A stretch of 64,000 nucleotides of DNA from Spirochaetales bacterium (GCA_002688185.1 NZCE01000012.1:1-64000); one strand, 5' to 3'; shown: positions 50,960 to 60,102, counted from the stretch's first letter. A program made the numbers and translations. The notes: generated by a model from the sequence alone, not told the origin.

Positions 50960-52463
50960 GGATGGTGCCTTCTTGAGAATCGACCAGTAATCGCCCAATT
51001 GACCCTTGAGTGTCTAATCGCCGTTTTTCCTTGGCTTTGCTATTCAAATCGCGTCTTAGCTGTGGCAGTTTTCTCAGCTCATGGAGCAAATCCGGCGAGC
51101 GAAAAAAATTGCACGTTTGAAGCAAGAGCCGCTCATAATAGGCCAATAGATCAAGGACGGATTTTCCCCTGAGCTCAGGCGGCCGTACTATCATGTGCTT
51201 GAGAAAAAAGCTCTCAGTATACGTACTGTCCTCTTGCAGTTCCTTTAGTGCCAGAGCGATTTGGAATGCCATTGATAGAAGTCCAATTATTCTCGACCAC
51301 AGCGATTTGGTGACATCGTTGTCAAGCAGGAACTCGGGCGTGCTGGCCCCTTGGAAATCTTGCATTGAAAAAGGTAGCGGAGAAGTTGCGTTGAAATATC
51401 CTTCCGCGGTTCCGTGTTCGTTGCGCAGCTTTTCAAAATGCCCTTCTATCTTTTCATCGTTGAGTACCCGCGCTCTGGTGTGTTTCTCGTCTGATGCCAT
51501 CAGCTCCCACTCGCCATGAACGATACGGTCCAGCCTATTTATCACGTTCCCCATAAGGGTGAAGAATAGCATAAAAAAATTCGATGAGTCTAGGTGCCAG
51601 CTTCTCTCTACGGTATCGTAAATACTAATCAGCAATTCCGGTGCATCGAGGTTCTTAATCTTTGCGTTTTTCTGCAACCAATCGTGCCAGGAAAGCCGCT
51701 CTTTAAGATTTTGCAAATCGATGTCTAGCCGGCGATAGCGGTTTATCAGAGATTTAAAAATGTCCAATGAGCAATCGTAGAATTTGTCGCGCAAAACCGC
51801 GCCTGCGTACGGATAAAGCAGCCCGTCCCATTCTACATATTGGCGCTGTTGTACCATATTATAGCTTAAAATATAGTCAAAGAGGGACGGTTTGAGACGC
51901 TTCTGCGTAATGAGGTCTCGTAACCCGGTTATCGAGCTCTGCAATCGTTTTCTGCTCGCCCCAGTCGCTTTATTATGGACTACCAGGAGTTTTTCCAACG
52001 CCTTGAGAAGCAACTCGCCATATTCTTCTTTATAGGTGATTTTGAGAAACGCTTCCTCGGCTTTGAGAAAGCCGCTTTCAGTAAGGTTCTTCGCTTCTCC
52101 CAAAGAAATCATTTTCCGGCAAAAATCTACAAAAAAGACAATAATATTATATTCCTTCACAGATACTATTTCCCACTGCCATCCTTCTTTGACAATTTTC
52201 TCCGCGTAGCTGTACAAGCCAAAAGCTTTCTCAGTAAAAAGGGTGTAGAGGCTTTCCTTGAAGTTACGCCGCAGGGATAAATAGAATCCTAAAAAGCCAA
52301 ACCGAATGAGATCGACATCCCGATTCCAGCTCATAATTCTCTTGCGGTCTTTGAAATAGTAGATTGAGAACTTGCCAGAGTGGAGTCGGCGCTTTACACG
52401 GCGGTCGCCGGTGCGTTGCTCTTCCCGTATTTGCCTGTAAAGCTGATCAATATCGTCTATCAT
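50946..52463 (-). CDS. Large helical cytoplasmic protein of unknown function
   Basis: The 505-residue protein has no signal peptide and no recognisable domain. It is predicted by eye to be mostly alpha-helical and rich in aromatic and basic residues (YYFKDRKRIMSWNRDVDLIRFGFLGFYLSLRRNF, HDWLQKNAKIKNLDAPELLISIYDTVERSWHLDSSNFF). The ATG at 52463 overlaps the upstream FemAB/PilZ stop (ATGA); the longer frame start at 52577 lies inside that gene. Its position between a PilZ fusion and receiver/kinase genes suggests a spirochaete-specific effector or scaffold of that signalling operon. Confidence 0.65.
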   Translation of the reverse strand: MIDDIDQLYRQIREEQRTGDRRVKRRLHSGKFSIYYFKDRKRIMSWNRDVDLIRFGFLGFYLSLRRNFKESLYTLFTEKAFGLYSYAEKIVKEGWQWEIVSVKEYNIIVFFVDFCRKMISLGEAKNLTESGFLKAEEAFLKITYKEEYGELLLKALEKLLVVHNKATGASRKRLQSSITGLRDLITQKRLKPSLFDYILSYNMVQQRQYVEWDGLLYPYAGAVLRDKFYDCSLDIFKSLINRYRRLDIDLQNLKERLSWHDWLQKNAKIKNLDAPELLISIYDTVERSWHLDSSNFFMLFFTLMGNVINRLDRIVHGEWELMASDEKHTRARVLNDEKIEGHFEKLRNEHGTAEGYFNATSPLPFSMQDFQGASTPEFLLDNDVTKSLWSRIIGLLSMAFQIALALKELQEDSTYTESFFLKHMIVRPPELRGKSVLDLLAYYERLLLQTCNFFRSPDLLHELRKLPQLRRDLNSKAKEKRRLDTQGSIGRLLVDSQEGTIHAKQ

Positions 52464-53923
52464 TTGGTTTCGTCTTGCCCGTGGGTACCCGCACCGGACG
52501 CATATCGTTCTACAAAACTTTGCCAGAGAAGCAAATGGTCGGTGCTCTCCGGCTTTACCGAAAATCCCACTTGCCACGTCTCCTCTTTGATTTTACGACA
52601 ATTCTTGAGTTTTGCCTTTAGGGTAATTTCAAGGCCGTCAGGAACCTCAATAAGGAGAATCTTGAATCTCCGGCTCTTGAATTCCGGCCCTTCCAATCCG
52701 ATTCCGTCAAAACTCACATCACGAACACGATACCGTCGCTCCCCCAAACTTGCGGAAACCGCCCGGGATATTTTATGACGATCATAAAAGCGACTGTTGA
52801 AAATCCGCCGTTTGTTGTAATCCGGTGGGCTTGCCATAAACTTAAGCACGTGCGCCAAGAACAGGTTCAACAACGGTCTCGTAGACCGCGTATAGATAAA
52901 CATGGGTTCAGGTATGGCCCCTACCTCAATTTTGGGATTGTAGTTGGTTACGCCAAGCTCGAGCCATTCCTTTCCCAAAACGATGGCTTCCTCTATGGAC
53001 CTATAAAATAGCACAAAATAGGTGTATGTCGATCGATTCACCGCGTAGTCCAGACCGCAGTATGTCGATATAAGCTTGCTACCCGAGTCAAACAGCATAG
53101 TAAAACCCACCGGATTGCCGTGCATCCGGCAGAGCAAAATAAATGACTTATCACCGAGAAAATCCGATATATATCGAAAATAATCAGAGTTTAGCACCTC
53201 TCGCTGGTACTCCTTTGCATGTTGGTAGGTGCCGCGCCACAATCTACTCAAGTCCTCAGCCATCGAACCAAAATCGACAATTTTCTCTATGGTACAACCC
53301 ATGGAATCAAATGCTCTTTGACGGTGGAGGATTTCCCTTCTCCTCTTGGCGACAAGATCATCGAGATATTCTCCGTATGTTTTTTGATGAACACGGAAGA
53401 ACGTGTTCGCCATGTTTGGAATTACCCGATATCCGCTTTCTATCAGGGCGTCGAACTGCTTTCTCTGCGCCGTATAGGCATCCCGAATATCGATGAGGCT
53501 TGTTTTCTCCTCAGAAGCCAATATATCCAACTCCTCTGCCAGGAGTGAAAGAATTTGTTGATTATCGGCGCGATCGACCATAGAGATAGCGCTACCGATC
53601 GCCGTCGGGAGCCCGCATTCAATGACTTTCACCTGGAGAAATGAAGGTACCCGCTTTTTTATCAGCTCGATAAAACGACCGATACCACCGGCTGCCATGA
53701 CGTCGAGGCCAAAAGAGAATATTCCCACAGTCGCGTGGGCAATGAGATCGTTGTTTCTCGTAAAAAGATAATATCGGTACGATATACTATTGACACCGGA
53801 CCGTTCTATGGCGCGGAGATGAGAATGGCTATTAACAATTTCGTCTTCTGAGACAATTGAATCCCACTCGGCGGGGTCAATGCGGTTTATGGATGGATAA
53901 CGCGCAACTTTAATGTCATCCAT
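52460..53923 (-). CDS. FemAB/GNAT-like acyltransferase fused to a C-terminal PilZ domain
   Basis: The first 380 residues resemble FemAB-like or peptidogalycan-recognition GNAT proteins: two GNAT lobes, with YGEYLDDLVAKRRREILHRQRAFDSMGCTIEKI and SFILLCRMHGNPVGFTMLFDSGSKLISTYCGLDY. The C-terminal 90 residues carry a PilZ signature: RYRVR (397-401, RxxxR) directly followed by DVSFDG (402-407, D/N-x-S-x-x-G), then LIEVPDGLEITLKAKLKNCR and WQVGFSV. The protein may be an acyl or aminoacyl transferase whose activity is switched by cyclic di-GMP. It leads the signalling operon and has a TTGACA/TATGGT promoter ending six bases before its ATG. Confidence 0.78.
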   Translation of the reverse strand: MDDIKVARYPSINRIDPAEWDSIVSEDEIVNSHSHLRAIERSGVNSISYRYYLFTRNNDLIAHATVGIFSFGLDVMAAGGIGRFIELIKKRVPSFLQVKVIECGLPTAIGSAISMVDRADNQQILSLLAEELDILASEEKTSLIDIRDAYTAQRKQFDALIESGYRVIPNMANTFFRVHQKTYGEYLDDLVAKRRREILHRQRAFDSMGCTIEKIVDFGSMAEDLSRLWRGTYQHAKEYQREVLNSDYFRYISDFLGDKSFILLCRMHGNPVGFTMLFDSGSKLISTYCGLDYAVNRSTYTYFVLFYRSIEEAIVLGKEWLELGVTNYNPKIEVGAIPEPMFIYTRSTRPLLNLFLAHVLKFMASPPDYNKRRIFNSRFYDRHKISRAVSASLGERRYRVRDVSFDGIGLEGPEFKSRRFKILLIEVPDGLEITLKAKLKNCRKIKEETWQVGFSVKPESTDHLLLWQSFVERYASGAGTHGQDETK

Positions 53924-53929
53924 TGCCCC

Positions 53930-53958
53930 ACCATAGGCAAAGCTAAACCCATTGTCAA
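53930..53958 (-). promoter_or_regulatory. Leaderless-type promoter of the FemAB/PilZ signalling operon
   Basis: On the minus strand TTGACA (53958-53953), a 17-base spacer and TATGGT (53935-53930) are followed by six bases and the ATG at 53923. Transcription is expected to start within a few bases of the ATG. GGTGGGG in the interval would be transcribed only if initiation is unusually early. Confidence 0.65.
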
Positions 53959-53976
53959 TAAATTAACGGGTAAATC

Positions 53977-55173
53977 CTACCAGCCGAATTGCTTTGGTCT
54001 TTCGGCCAGCTTGATATTCAACTCAACCGCATCGCCGTCCCTGATTACCTCAACACGTATCGAATCGCCCGGATCAGTTGCCTCGAGAGCATTGTAATAG
54101 TCCTGCAACGAGCGGACGGGAGTATCTTTGATACTCACGATGATATCGCCACCGAGGCGTATAGTCATCCTCCCCATGGCTACCTCATCTCCGGGGCTGC
54201 CGCCTCTCAGACCTGCCTGGGCGGCGTTCCCCGACGGATCGACGACGGACACAAGGATTCCATAATCCACAGGCAAGCCCGCCCGCTCGGCCAATGACGG
54301 ATAAATCGGCACGGGTACAATGTCGATCCACCCACGCCTCACCCGCCCGTATTCTTTGAGATCAGGGATAACACGTTTTGCCGTGTCTGCCGGCACCGCA
54401 AAACCGATCCCTACCGATCCTTGCGACGGTGAGATTATCATGGTGTTTATCCCGATCATGTCGCCGTTTGAGTCGAGGAGAGGCCCGCCGGAGTTGCCTG
54501 GATTGATTGAAGCATCGGTTTGAATCAAGTTCTTCAGCAGAAAGCCGTCACCGGTTTGCAGCGGCCGATCCAGACCTGAGATAATGCCGGTTGTGAGGGT
54601 ACGTTCAAGACCAAACGGATTGCCGAGGGCGAGAACCATCTGGCCGATCTGCAGATCTCTCGAGGTTCCAAAATCCATGGTGGTGAGAGCGCGGCCCTCC
54701 GGATCAAAAGAGACAAGGGCCAAATCATTTTCGGGATCCTCCCCCACGACCTCGGCCGGGTAGCGGGAACCGTCAAACAAGGTGACCGCAAGCCGCTCAG
54801 CGCCTTTGATGACGTGATAATTGGTAAGCACGTGTCCGTCTTGATCGATGATTGATCCGGACCCGGTTCCGCTCTGGGGAAAGGCTTGAAAAAACCACGA
54901 ATAGCCAAGACTGATTGAGGTGATATTTACCACGGCACGATTTAGCTCATAGTAGATTTTCACCGCCGTCTTCTCGAGCTCGAGTAACCCGGTGTAGTCC
55001 GGCGGCACCGGCGCGGGTGCGGGTTCGGAAGGATCTATCCTGGTGAACGCCGGGATCTCGGGCGGCGGCTGCTGATTTGAAGAATATGAGAAAGTAAAAC
55101 ACCCCGTTAGCAGTGTAAATATTGCCAGGAAAAGAGTGGCTGCGAAGGCAAGCCTCCGGATAATACTTTTCAT
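53977..55173 (-). CDS. HtrA/DegP-type trypsin-like serine protease, lipoprotein
   Basis: A signal sequence ends in the lipobox LLTGC (Cys25), followed by a proline-rich linker, so the enzyme is tethered to a membrane facing the periplasm. The catalytic triad is complete: His120 (LTNYHVIKG), Asp150 (PENDLALV) and Ser228 (NPGNSGGPL). A C-terminal PDZ domain (LVSVVDPSGNAAQAGLRGGSPGDE, LGGDIIVSIKDTPVRSLQDYYNAL) follows. With one PDZ it resembles DegS. The function is likely quality control or stress signalling in the envelope. The ATG at 55173 has a TTGAAA/TATATT promoter ending six bases upstream and no ribosome site. Confidence 0.95.
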   Translation of the reverse strand: MKSIIRRLAFAATLFLAIFTLLTGCFTFSYSSNQQPPPEIPAFTRIDPSEPAPAPVPPDYTGLLELEKTAVKIYYELNRAVVNITSISLGYSWFFQAFPQSGTGSGSIIDQDGHVLTNYHVIKGAERLAVTLFDGSRYPAEVVGEDPENDLALVSFDPEGRALTTMDFGTSRDLQIGQMVLALGNPFGLERTLTTGIISGLDRPLQTGDGFLLKNLIQTDASINPGNSGGPLLDSNGDMIGINTMIISPSQGSVGIGFAVPADTAKRVIPDLKEYGRVRRGWIDIVPVPIYPSLAERAGLPVDYGILVSVVDPSGNAAQAGLRGGSPGDEVAMGRMTIRLGGDIIVSIKDTPVRSLQDYYNALEATDPGDSIRVEVIRDGDAVELNIKLAERPKQFGW

Positions 55174-55179
55174 CAGATA

Positions 55180-55208
55180 AATATAATGTGCTTTTTAGAG
55201 GGTTTCAA
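55180..55208 (-). promoter_or_regulatory. Leaderless-type promoter of the HtrA gene
   Basis: On the minus strand TTGAAA (55208-55203), 17 bases and TATATT (55185-55180) are followed by six bases and the ATG at 55173. The spacing matches the promoter of the FemAB/PilZ gene exactly. No Shine-Dalgarno sequence is possible in the interval. Confidence 0.65.
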
Positions 55209-55305
55209 TCCGATTTAGAGGCCAATAGTATAAGGACGCACGAAATCAGGTTGTGATGGTACAAACTGCCCGTTTTTCGTATACAATGCGGCCAAGGAGT
55301 AGGCT

Positions 55306-56400
55306 ATGGACCGAATGCCCGCTGTGGTTGCCCATCCAAACGGAGAGATTAAGCTTGAAGAGGTCCCTGTACCCCGTCTGGGAGACAATCCCTTCGCACC
55401 CCATGACGTATTGTGCGAGGTAGAGTACACGGGTATCTGCGGCAGTGACATTCATAAGTGGCTCGCAGACGTTGATGAGAAGCGGGGTGTAAAGCACCCG
55501 CCGGCGCCCGTGGTCGCCGGGCATGAGATCGTGAGCGTGGTAAGGGCCGTGGGAGAGGACGTAATAAAAGTGAGGCCCGGTGACCGTGTAGTGCATGAAA
55601 TTGTTACATTCTACTGCGGCACCTGCCCGGCGTGTCTTGAAGGAAGGTTCAATATCTGCAACACGATTCAACCCATGCAGGGAAGGGCACATTATGTTAC
55701 CGGTGGCGGATTTGCCCGATTTACCATGTGGCCGGAAAATCAACTGCATCTCCTCCCGGATGGAATCGGGAGCAAGGAAGCTGTTCTCATGGAGCCCACC
55801 GCCGGCTCGGTACACAGCATCATTTCGAGGATGGGTGTAAGGGCGGGTGAATCTGTCGCCATACTGGGTCCAGGAGCGCGCGGATTGCTGCTTTTGCAGG
55901 TGTGTCGTGCAATCGGCGCCGGTCCCATTATTGTCACCGGGTTGGGGCGCGATGAGCCTTTTCGCCTTGCCATGGCAATGGATCTCGGTGCCGACAGGGT
56001 GGTTAATGTAGAACGAGAGGATATCAGAGAGGTTGTCGCCAATATGACGCGGGAAATCGGCGTTGATGTAGTGCTGGAGAACTCCGGGAGCCCGGAACCG
56101 ATTGAAGAATCCCTCGACATAGTCCGAAAGGGCGGAAAAGTGCTCTGGGCCGGTGGCGGAATCCGCGGTGGCGTCACTGCGTCCATCGATACGTATAAAA
56201 TTATTGTCAAGGAGCTTGACCTAAAGGGCGAAATTTCCCAGATACCGTATGACTGGCGCACCGCCATTCATCTACGAAAAACCCGGAAGGTGAAGCTCGA
56301 GCCCCTGGTAACGCACGTTTTTCCCCTGGATCGTTGGGAAGAGGGATTTACCCTAGCGGCTACCAGCTCCGAGTGTCTTCGCGTCGCCCTCCAGCCGTAA
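55306..56400 (+). CDS. Zinc-dependent alcohol dehydrogenase (sorbitol/threonine dehydrogenase type)
   Basis: This medium-chain dehydrogenase has the catalytic zinc ligands in YTGICGSDIHKW and AGHEIV, and the structural zinc lobe with the four cysteines of FYCGTCPACLEGRFNIC. The NAD site is AILGPGARGLLLLQVCRAIGAGPIIVTG and the C-terminal part is standard. The family includes sorbitol, threonine and L-iditol dehydrogenases; the substrate here is a polyol or hydroxy acid by context. AAGGAG precedes the ATG and a TATACAAT box lies upstream. The LarA-like gene follows after 13 bases, so they form an operon. Confidence 0.9.
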   Translation: MDRMPAVVAHPNGEIKLEEVPVPRLGDNPFAPHDVLCEVEYTGICGSDIHKWLADVDEKRGVKHPPAPVVAGHEIVSVVRAVGEDVIKVRPGDRVVHEIVTFYCGTCPACLEGRFNICNTIQPMQGRAHYVTGGGFARFTMWPENQLHLLPDGIGSKEAVLMEPTAGSVHSIISRMGVRAGESVAILGPGARGLLLLQVCRAIGAGPIIVTGLGRDEPFRLAMAMDLGADRVVNVEREDIREVVANMTREIGVDVVLENSGSPEPIEESLDIVRKGGKVLWAGGGIRGGVTASIDTYKIIVKELDLKGEISQIPYDWRTAIHLRKTRKVKLEPLVTHVFPLDRWEEGFTLAATSSECLRVALQP

Positions 56401-56413
56401 ATAAGGAAAGCGC

Positions 56414-57682
56414 ATGAGTGTCATTGCATCGCTGCTTGAGAATGTACCGATACCCAAAGTTTGCAGGATCAGCCAGAGGTTCGAGGGTTCAGAAATCCAC
56501 GCCGTGGAGGAGGAGTTTCTCGCCCGGCTGCGGAGCAAGGGTGTCCTTGACGAGGTGAGGGCGGGACAGAGTATCGCCGTCGCCGTCGGGAGCCGCGGAA
56601 TCGAGAATCAGCCCCTCCTCGTCAAGCTTATGGTGAATGAGATACAAAAACGTGGTGCTACAGTTTTTATCGTACCGGCCATGGGCAGCCACGGAGGGGC
56701 CACCGCCGACGGACAGCGTGGTATGCTTGAAGGTATGGGTTTTACCCCAGAGTATATTCAGGCGCCTATCCGTGCCACCATGGACGTTGTCCAGATCGGC
56801 ACCTCTGAAAATGGTCTTCCGGTGTATATCGACCGGCTTGCGCACGCGGCCGATGGGATCGTTATTGTCAACCGGGTAAAGCCGCACGTGGCTTTTCGCG
56901 GCGAGGTGGAAAGCGGCCTTATGAAAATGTGCGCCATCGGTCTCGGGAAGCAAAAGGGAGCTGAAACCTGCCATAACCTCGGATTCGGACGAATGGCTGA
57001 AAATGTACCGGCCATTGCACGGGTCGTGATTTCAAAGGCAAATCTCCTCTGGGCCGTGGCGCTGATGGAAAATGCGTATCACGAGACCTGCCACATTGGG
57101 GTGCTCAAGAAAACCGAGATAGATGCTGTGGAACCGGGGCTTCAGCGGCGCGCCAAGGAACTTTCACCAAGGCTTCATCTTGATTCTCTTGACGTGTTGG
57201 TGATTGATGAAATTGGGAAAAATATCAGTGGTACCGGATTCGACACAAACGTGGTTGGCCGCTACCACACGCCTTACGCCGAGGGCGGACCCGACATTAC
57301 CCGTATTGCTGCTCTGGACCTTACCGAGGAGTCACACGGGAATGCCAACGGCGTGGGAATCCTCGATTTCACCACAAAACGCCTCTTTGACAAAATGATA
57401 TTTGAACAGACGTATCCAAACTCCCTCACATCAACGGTCCCAATGAGCGTAAAGGTCCCGATGGTGCTCCTAAACGACAGGCAGGCAATCCAAGCTGCTA
57501 TCAAGACATGCAACATAGCCGAAAAATCAGTGGTTCGCCTTGCCAGGCTGAAAAACACCTTAAAGCTTGATTCCTTCCACGTCTCTACCGCCGTGCTTGG
57601 CGATGTTTCAGATCATCGAATGATGGCAATTGAAGGAGAGGCGGAAGAACTGCAGTTTGACGGGACTGGTAACCTTTTTTAG
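56414..57682 (+). CDS. LarA-like (DUF2088) protein
   Basis: The 422-residue protein matches the N-terminal domain of nickel-dependent lactate racemase-type proteins: SIAVAVGSRGIENQPLLVKLMVNEIQKRGATVFIVPAMGSHGGATADGQRGMLEGMGF, VNRVKPHVAFRGEVESGLMKMCAIGLGKQKGAE and the GNANGVGILDFTTKRLFDK segment. The pattern GSHGGAT is shared with LarA, whose H residues help bind the pincer cofactor. It probably isomerises a 2-hydroxy acid or a related sugar acid. It is co-transcribed with a zinc dehydrogenase that could oxidise the product. A GGAAAG site precedes the ATG. The 3' end converges with the DUF1080 gene two bases away. Confidence 0.82.
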   Translation: MSVIASLLENVPIPKVCRISQRFEGSEIHAVEEEFLARLRSKGVLDEVRAGQSIAVAVGSRGIENQPLLVKLMVNEIQKRGATVFIVPAMGSHGGATADGQRGMLEGMGFTPEYIQAPIRATMDVVQIGTSENGLPVYIDRLAHAADGIVIVNRVKPHVAFRGEVESGLMKMCAIGLGKQKGAETCHNLGFGRMAENVPAIARVVISKANLLWAVALMENAYHETCHIGVLKKTEIDAVEPGLQRRAKELSPRLHLDSLDVLVIDEIGKNISGTGFDTNVVGRYHTPYAEGGPDITRIAALDLTEESHGNANGVGILDFTTKRLFDKMIFEQTYPNSLTSTVPMSVKVPMVLLNDRQAIQAAIKTCNIAEKSVVRLARLKNTLKLDSFHVSTAVLGDVSDHRMMAIEGEAEELQFDGTGNLF

Positions 57683-57684
57683 CC

Positions 57685-58416
57685 TTAATCGCCTGCATCA
57701 AGCCCGGACAATTCGCGGATCCAGATATTCCGAAACCGCACGGGGTCGCCGTGGTCCTGCAACTCGAGGGGCCCCACCCCATCGTGCGCGGCATACCCGG
57801 CAAGAGTTTTATGTCCTGTTTTCCCTAGGAGTTTTTTCCTGTGATGGAGCAATACTCCGTTGAGAAACACAGTGACGTAGGCGGGCTTTTTAACGGTTTC
57901 TCCGTCAAACTCGGGGGCTTCCCATACAATGTCGTACGAGTTCCATTCCCCGGGCTTGCGAATAGCGTTTGCCATCGGTGGGTACTGGCCGTATATTGCT
58001 CCCACAGAGCCGTCGGCGTACGTTGGATTCTCATAGCTGTCCAAAACCTGTATCTCATAGATTCCCATCAGAAACACACCGCTGTTGCCTCTGCCCTGGC
58101 TATCGCCCTTTACTTCCGCTGGTTCGGCAAACTCCAGGTGAAGCTGGACGCTGCCGAACGTCTGCCCGGTGTGGATCGCCCCGGTTTTTGGCGTCACTTC
58201 CATGTAGCCGTCCCTAACAATCCAAGCCGCGGCACCGTCTCTACCTTCCCAGGCTGAAAGATCGCTGCCGTCAAAGAGGACTGTTGCATCCGAGGGCGGA
58301 CCATTATCGCCGCCGGGTGTCACGACCGGCGGTTGCGGGCGGTCGCTATCGTGTACATGGTAACCCGAATCTGGGAGGATAGGGGTGTCTTTGTAGCCGA
58401 GAGTTCCGTCTGCCAT
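57685..58416 (-). CDS. DUF1080 / 3-keto-disaccharide hydrolase family protein
   Basis: The protein has the concanavalin-like DUF1080 fold: VLFDGSDLSAWEGRDGAAAWIVRDGYMEVTP, FGSVQLHLEFAEPAEVKGDSQGRGNSGVFLMGIYEIQVLDSY, WNSYDIVWEAPEFDG, VFLNGVLLHHRK and LQDHGDPVRFRNIWIREL. The family includes 3-keto-disaccharide hydrolases and glucan-binding proteins. There is no signal peptide, so it is probably cytoplasmic, which is unusual for the family. A TATAAT box and CGGAG site lie just upstream of the ATG. Confidence 0.9.
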   Translation of the reverse strand: MADGTLGYKDTPILPDSGYHVHDSDRPQPPVVTPGGDNGPPSDATVLFDGSDLSAWEGRDGAAAWIVRDGYMEVTPKTGAIHTGQTFGSVQLHLEFAEPAEVKGDSQGRGNSGVFLMGIYEIQVLDSYENPTYADGSVGAIYGQYPPMANAIRKPGEWNSYDIVWEAPEFDGETVKKPAYVTVFLNGVLLHHRKKLLGKTGHKTLAGYAAHDGVGPLELQDHGDPVRFRNIWIRELSGLDAGD

Positions 58417-58492
58417 GATTTACTCCGAATTATATTGATTTAGCTGACGCTAAGAAAAACCGCGCCGTATGTCAACCCGACCACAAGCTAAA

Positions 58493-59974
58493 CTATTCTT
58501 CCCAAAAACGCTCCACTATCACCTTTTCTTCCGTATAAAATGCTATGGCGGATTTGCCCTGCATTTTGATATCACATAACATCGAATTGCCCGCCCCGCC
58601 AAAAGGCAAGAAGGGCACCGGAGCGGGGATCCCAACATTCACGCCAATCATCCCCGGGTGTGCCTCGAGCTTGAACTTCCGCGCCCAATACCCGCTCCGG
58701 GTATAAATCGAGCAGGCATTTGAGTACTGATGACCGTTTATTATGCCGATAGCTTCATCGAGAGACTCGGTTTTCATAATTGAGACAACAGGCGCAAAAA
58801 TTTCTGTACGATGAATCTCCATCCCGGGCCTTACATCCGTAAATACCGTCGGACCTATGTAATATCCTCCTTCTGAACCGTCAACCCTGATTCCACGCCC
58901 ATCCAAAGAAAGAGTCGCACCTTCGCTGATTCCCTTTTCTATGGTCCGATGAATAAAATCCAGAGCACTTTTTGTGATAACCGGTCCCATCAGCATTGGC
59001 TCATTTTCTACTGCCGGATCGAGGGGATTTGCCACAAGGAAATGCTTGGAGTCCTCAATGAACCGCTCACAAACCCTCCGATACATTTCATCGCCCACGG
59101 CAACAATCACCGAAGAGGCCATGCAGCGCTGACCGGCGCATCCAAAGCACGAGGTGCTCATGTTGCGGATCAACTCATCTATATGAACGTAATCAGGCAT
59201 CACCACCAGATGATTCTTTGCGCTGCCCATCGCTTGATACCGCTTGCCGTGGGCGACGCAATTGGCCGAAACGACTTTACAGGTCGCTGTTTTTCCTACA
59301 AACGATACCCCGGAAACATCGGGATTCTCGACCAATGATACCGCGGCCCCTTTCTCTCCGGTGACAACGTTGAATACACCGGCCGGGAGTCCTATCTCGT
59401 GAACGTGCTCCGCGAGGGCCTCCACGGTAAACGGCACAAGCTCCGACGGCTTGAGGATAAATGTATTCCCGGTGGCGATGGCGTAGGGAACGAACCAGAA
59501 CGGTGCCATAGCCGGAAAATTGAACGGTGTTATGGCGGCAAAAACACCTTTCGGCAGCCGCAATATTTCACCGTCGATGGCTTGGGCGGTTCCAACCATC
59601 TTCTCGCCGTTTTGAAGAATCGGAACGCCACAGGCTGCCTCTATATTCTGGTATACCCGTTTGAGCTCGGCCCGGGAATCGGCGAGGGATTTTCCCATTT
59701 CCTCAGTCAGAATCCGGGAAAGCCTTTCTTCATCTTTCTTCAGCCGCTCAACCAGACTGTAAAGGAACTCGGCCCGCCTTGGTACGGGTGTCGTGCTCCA
59801 TCCCTTATATGCCCCTGCCGCAGCCTTGACGGCGGCGTGCACGTCCGCTCCCGATGATAACGGGGCCCTGCCTATTACCTTTCCGGTGGCGGGATTCTCT
59901 ACATCCAAATATCGACCGTCTTTCGGCTCGACCCACTCGCCGTTTATATAGTTTTTCATGTCATGTATTTGCAC
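58493..59974 (-). CDS. mmsA: Methylmalonate-semialdehyde dehydrogenase (CoA-acylating)
   Basis: The 493-residue ALDH family protein begins with YINGEWVEPKDGRYLDVENPATGKVIGRAP and has catalytic Cys in FGCAGQRCMASSVIVAVGD, characteristic of MMSDH. It also has FNFPAMAPFWFVPYAIATGNTFILKPSE and the C-terminal VPFLPFGGAGNSM. It converts methylmalonate or malonate semialdehyde with CoA to propionyl- or acetyl-CoA, in valine, thymine or myo-inositol catabolism. The absence of the usual ALDH general-base Glu fits the CoA-dependent class. GTG 59974 with GGAGGG six bases upstream is the start. The 76-base gap to the DUF1080 gene holds nothing notable. Confidence 0.93.
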   Translation of the reverse strand: MQIHDMKNYINGEWVEPKDGRYLDVENPATGKVIGRAPLSSGADVHAAVKAAAGAYKGWSTTPVPRRAEFLYSLVERLKKDEERLSRILTEEMGKSLADSRAELKRVYQNIEAACGVPILQNGEKMVGTAQAIDGEILRLPKGVFAAITPFNFPAMAPFWFVPYAIATGNTFILKPSELVPFTVEALAEHVHEIGLPAGVFNVVTGEKGAAVSLVENPDVSGVSFVGKTATCKVVSANCVAHGKRYQAMGSAKNHLVVMPDYVHIDELIRNMSTSCFGCAGQRCMASSVIVAVGDEMYRRVCERFIEDSKHFLVANPLDPAVENEPMLMGPVITKSALDFIHRTIEKGISEGATLSLDGRGIRVDGSEGGYYIGPTVFTDVRPGMEIHRTEIFAPVVSIMKTESLDEAIGIINGHQYSNACSIYTRSGYWARKFKLEAHPGMIGVNVGIPAPVPFLPFGGAGNSMLCDIKMQGKSAIAFYTEEKVIVERFWEE

Positions 59975-60102
59975 CTGGAACCCTCCACATACGACAGTTT
60001 AGCAAGCATACCATAGGTTGCGCCGCATCAGGAATGGCGAGTCGACCCCGGGTTGAGGTACTCATTGAGTTTGGGCTATGGTCTCTGCGGGGGATGATAG
60101 GG

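Noticed and set aside
59854..60102. N-terminal extension of the second zinc dehydrogenase
   Set aside because: The extension overlaps the divergent mmsA start and shows no dehydrogenase sequence; the domain begins at 60103.
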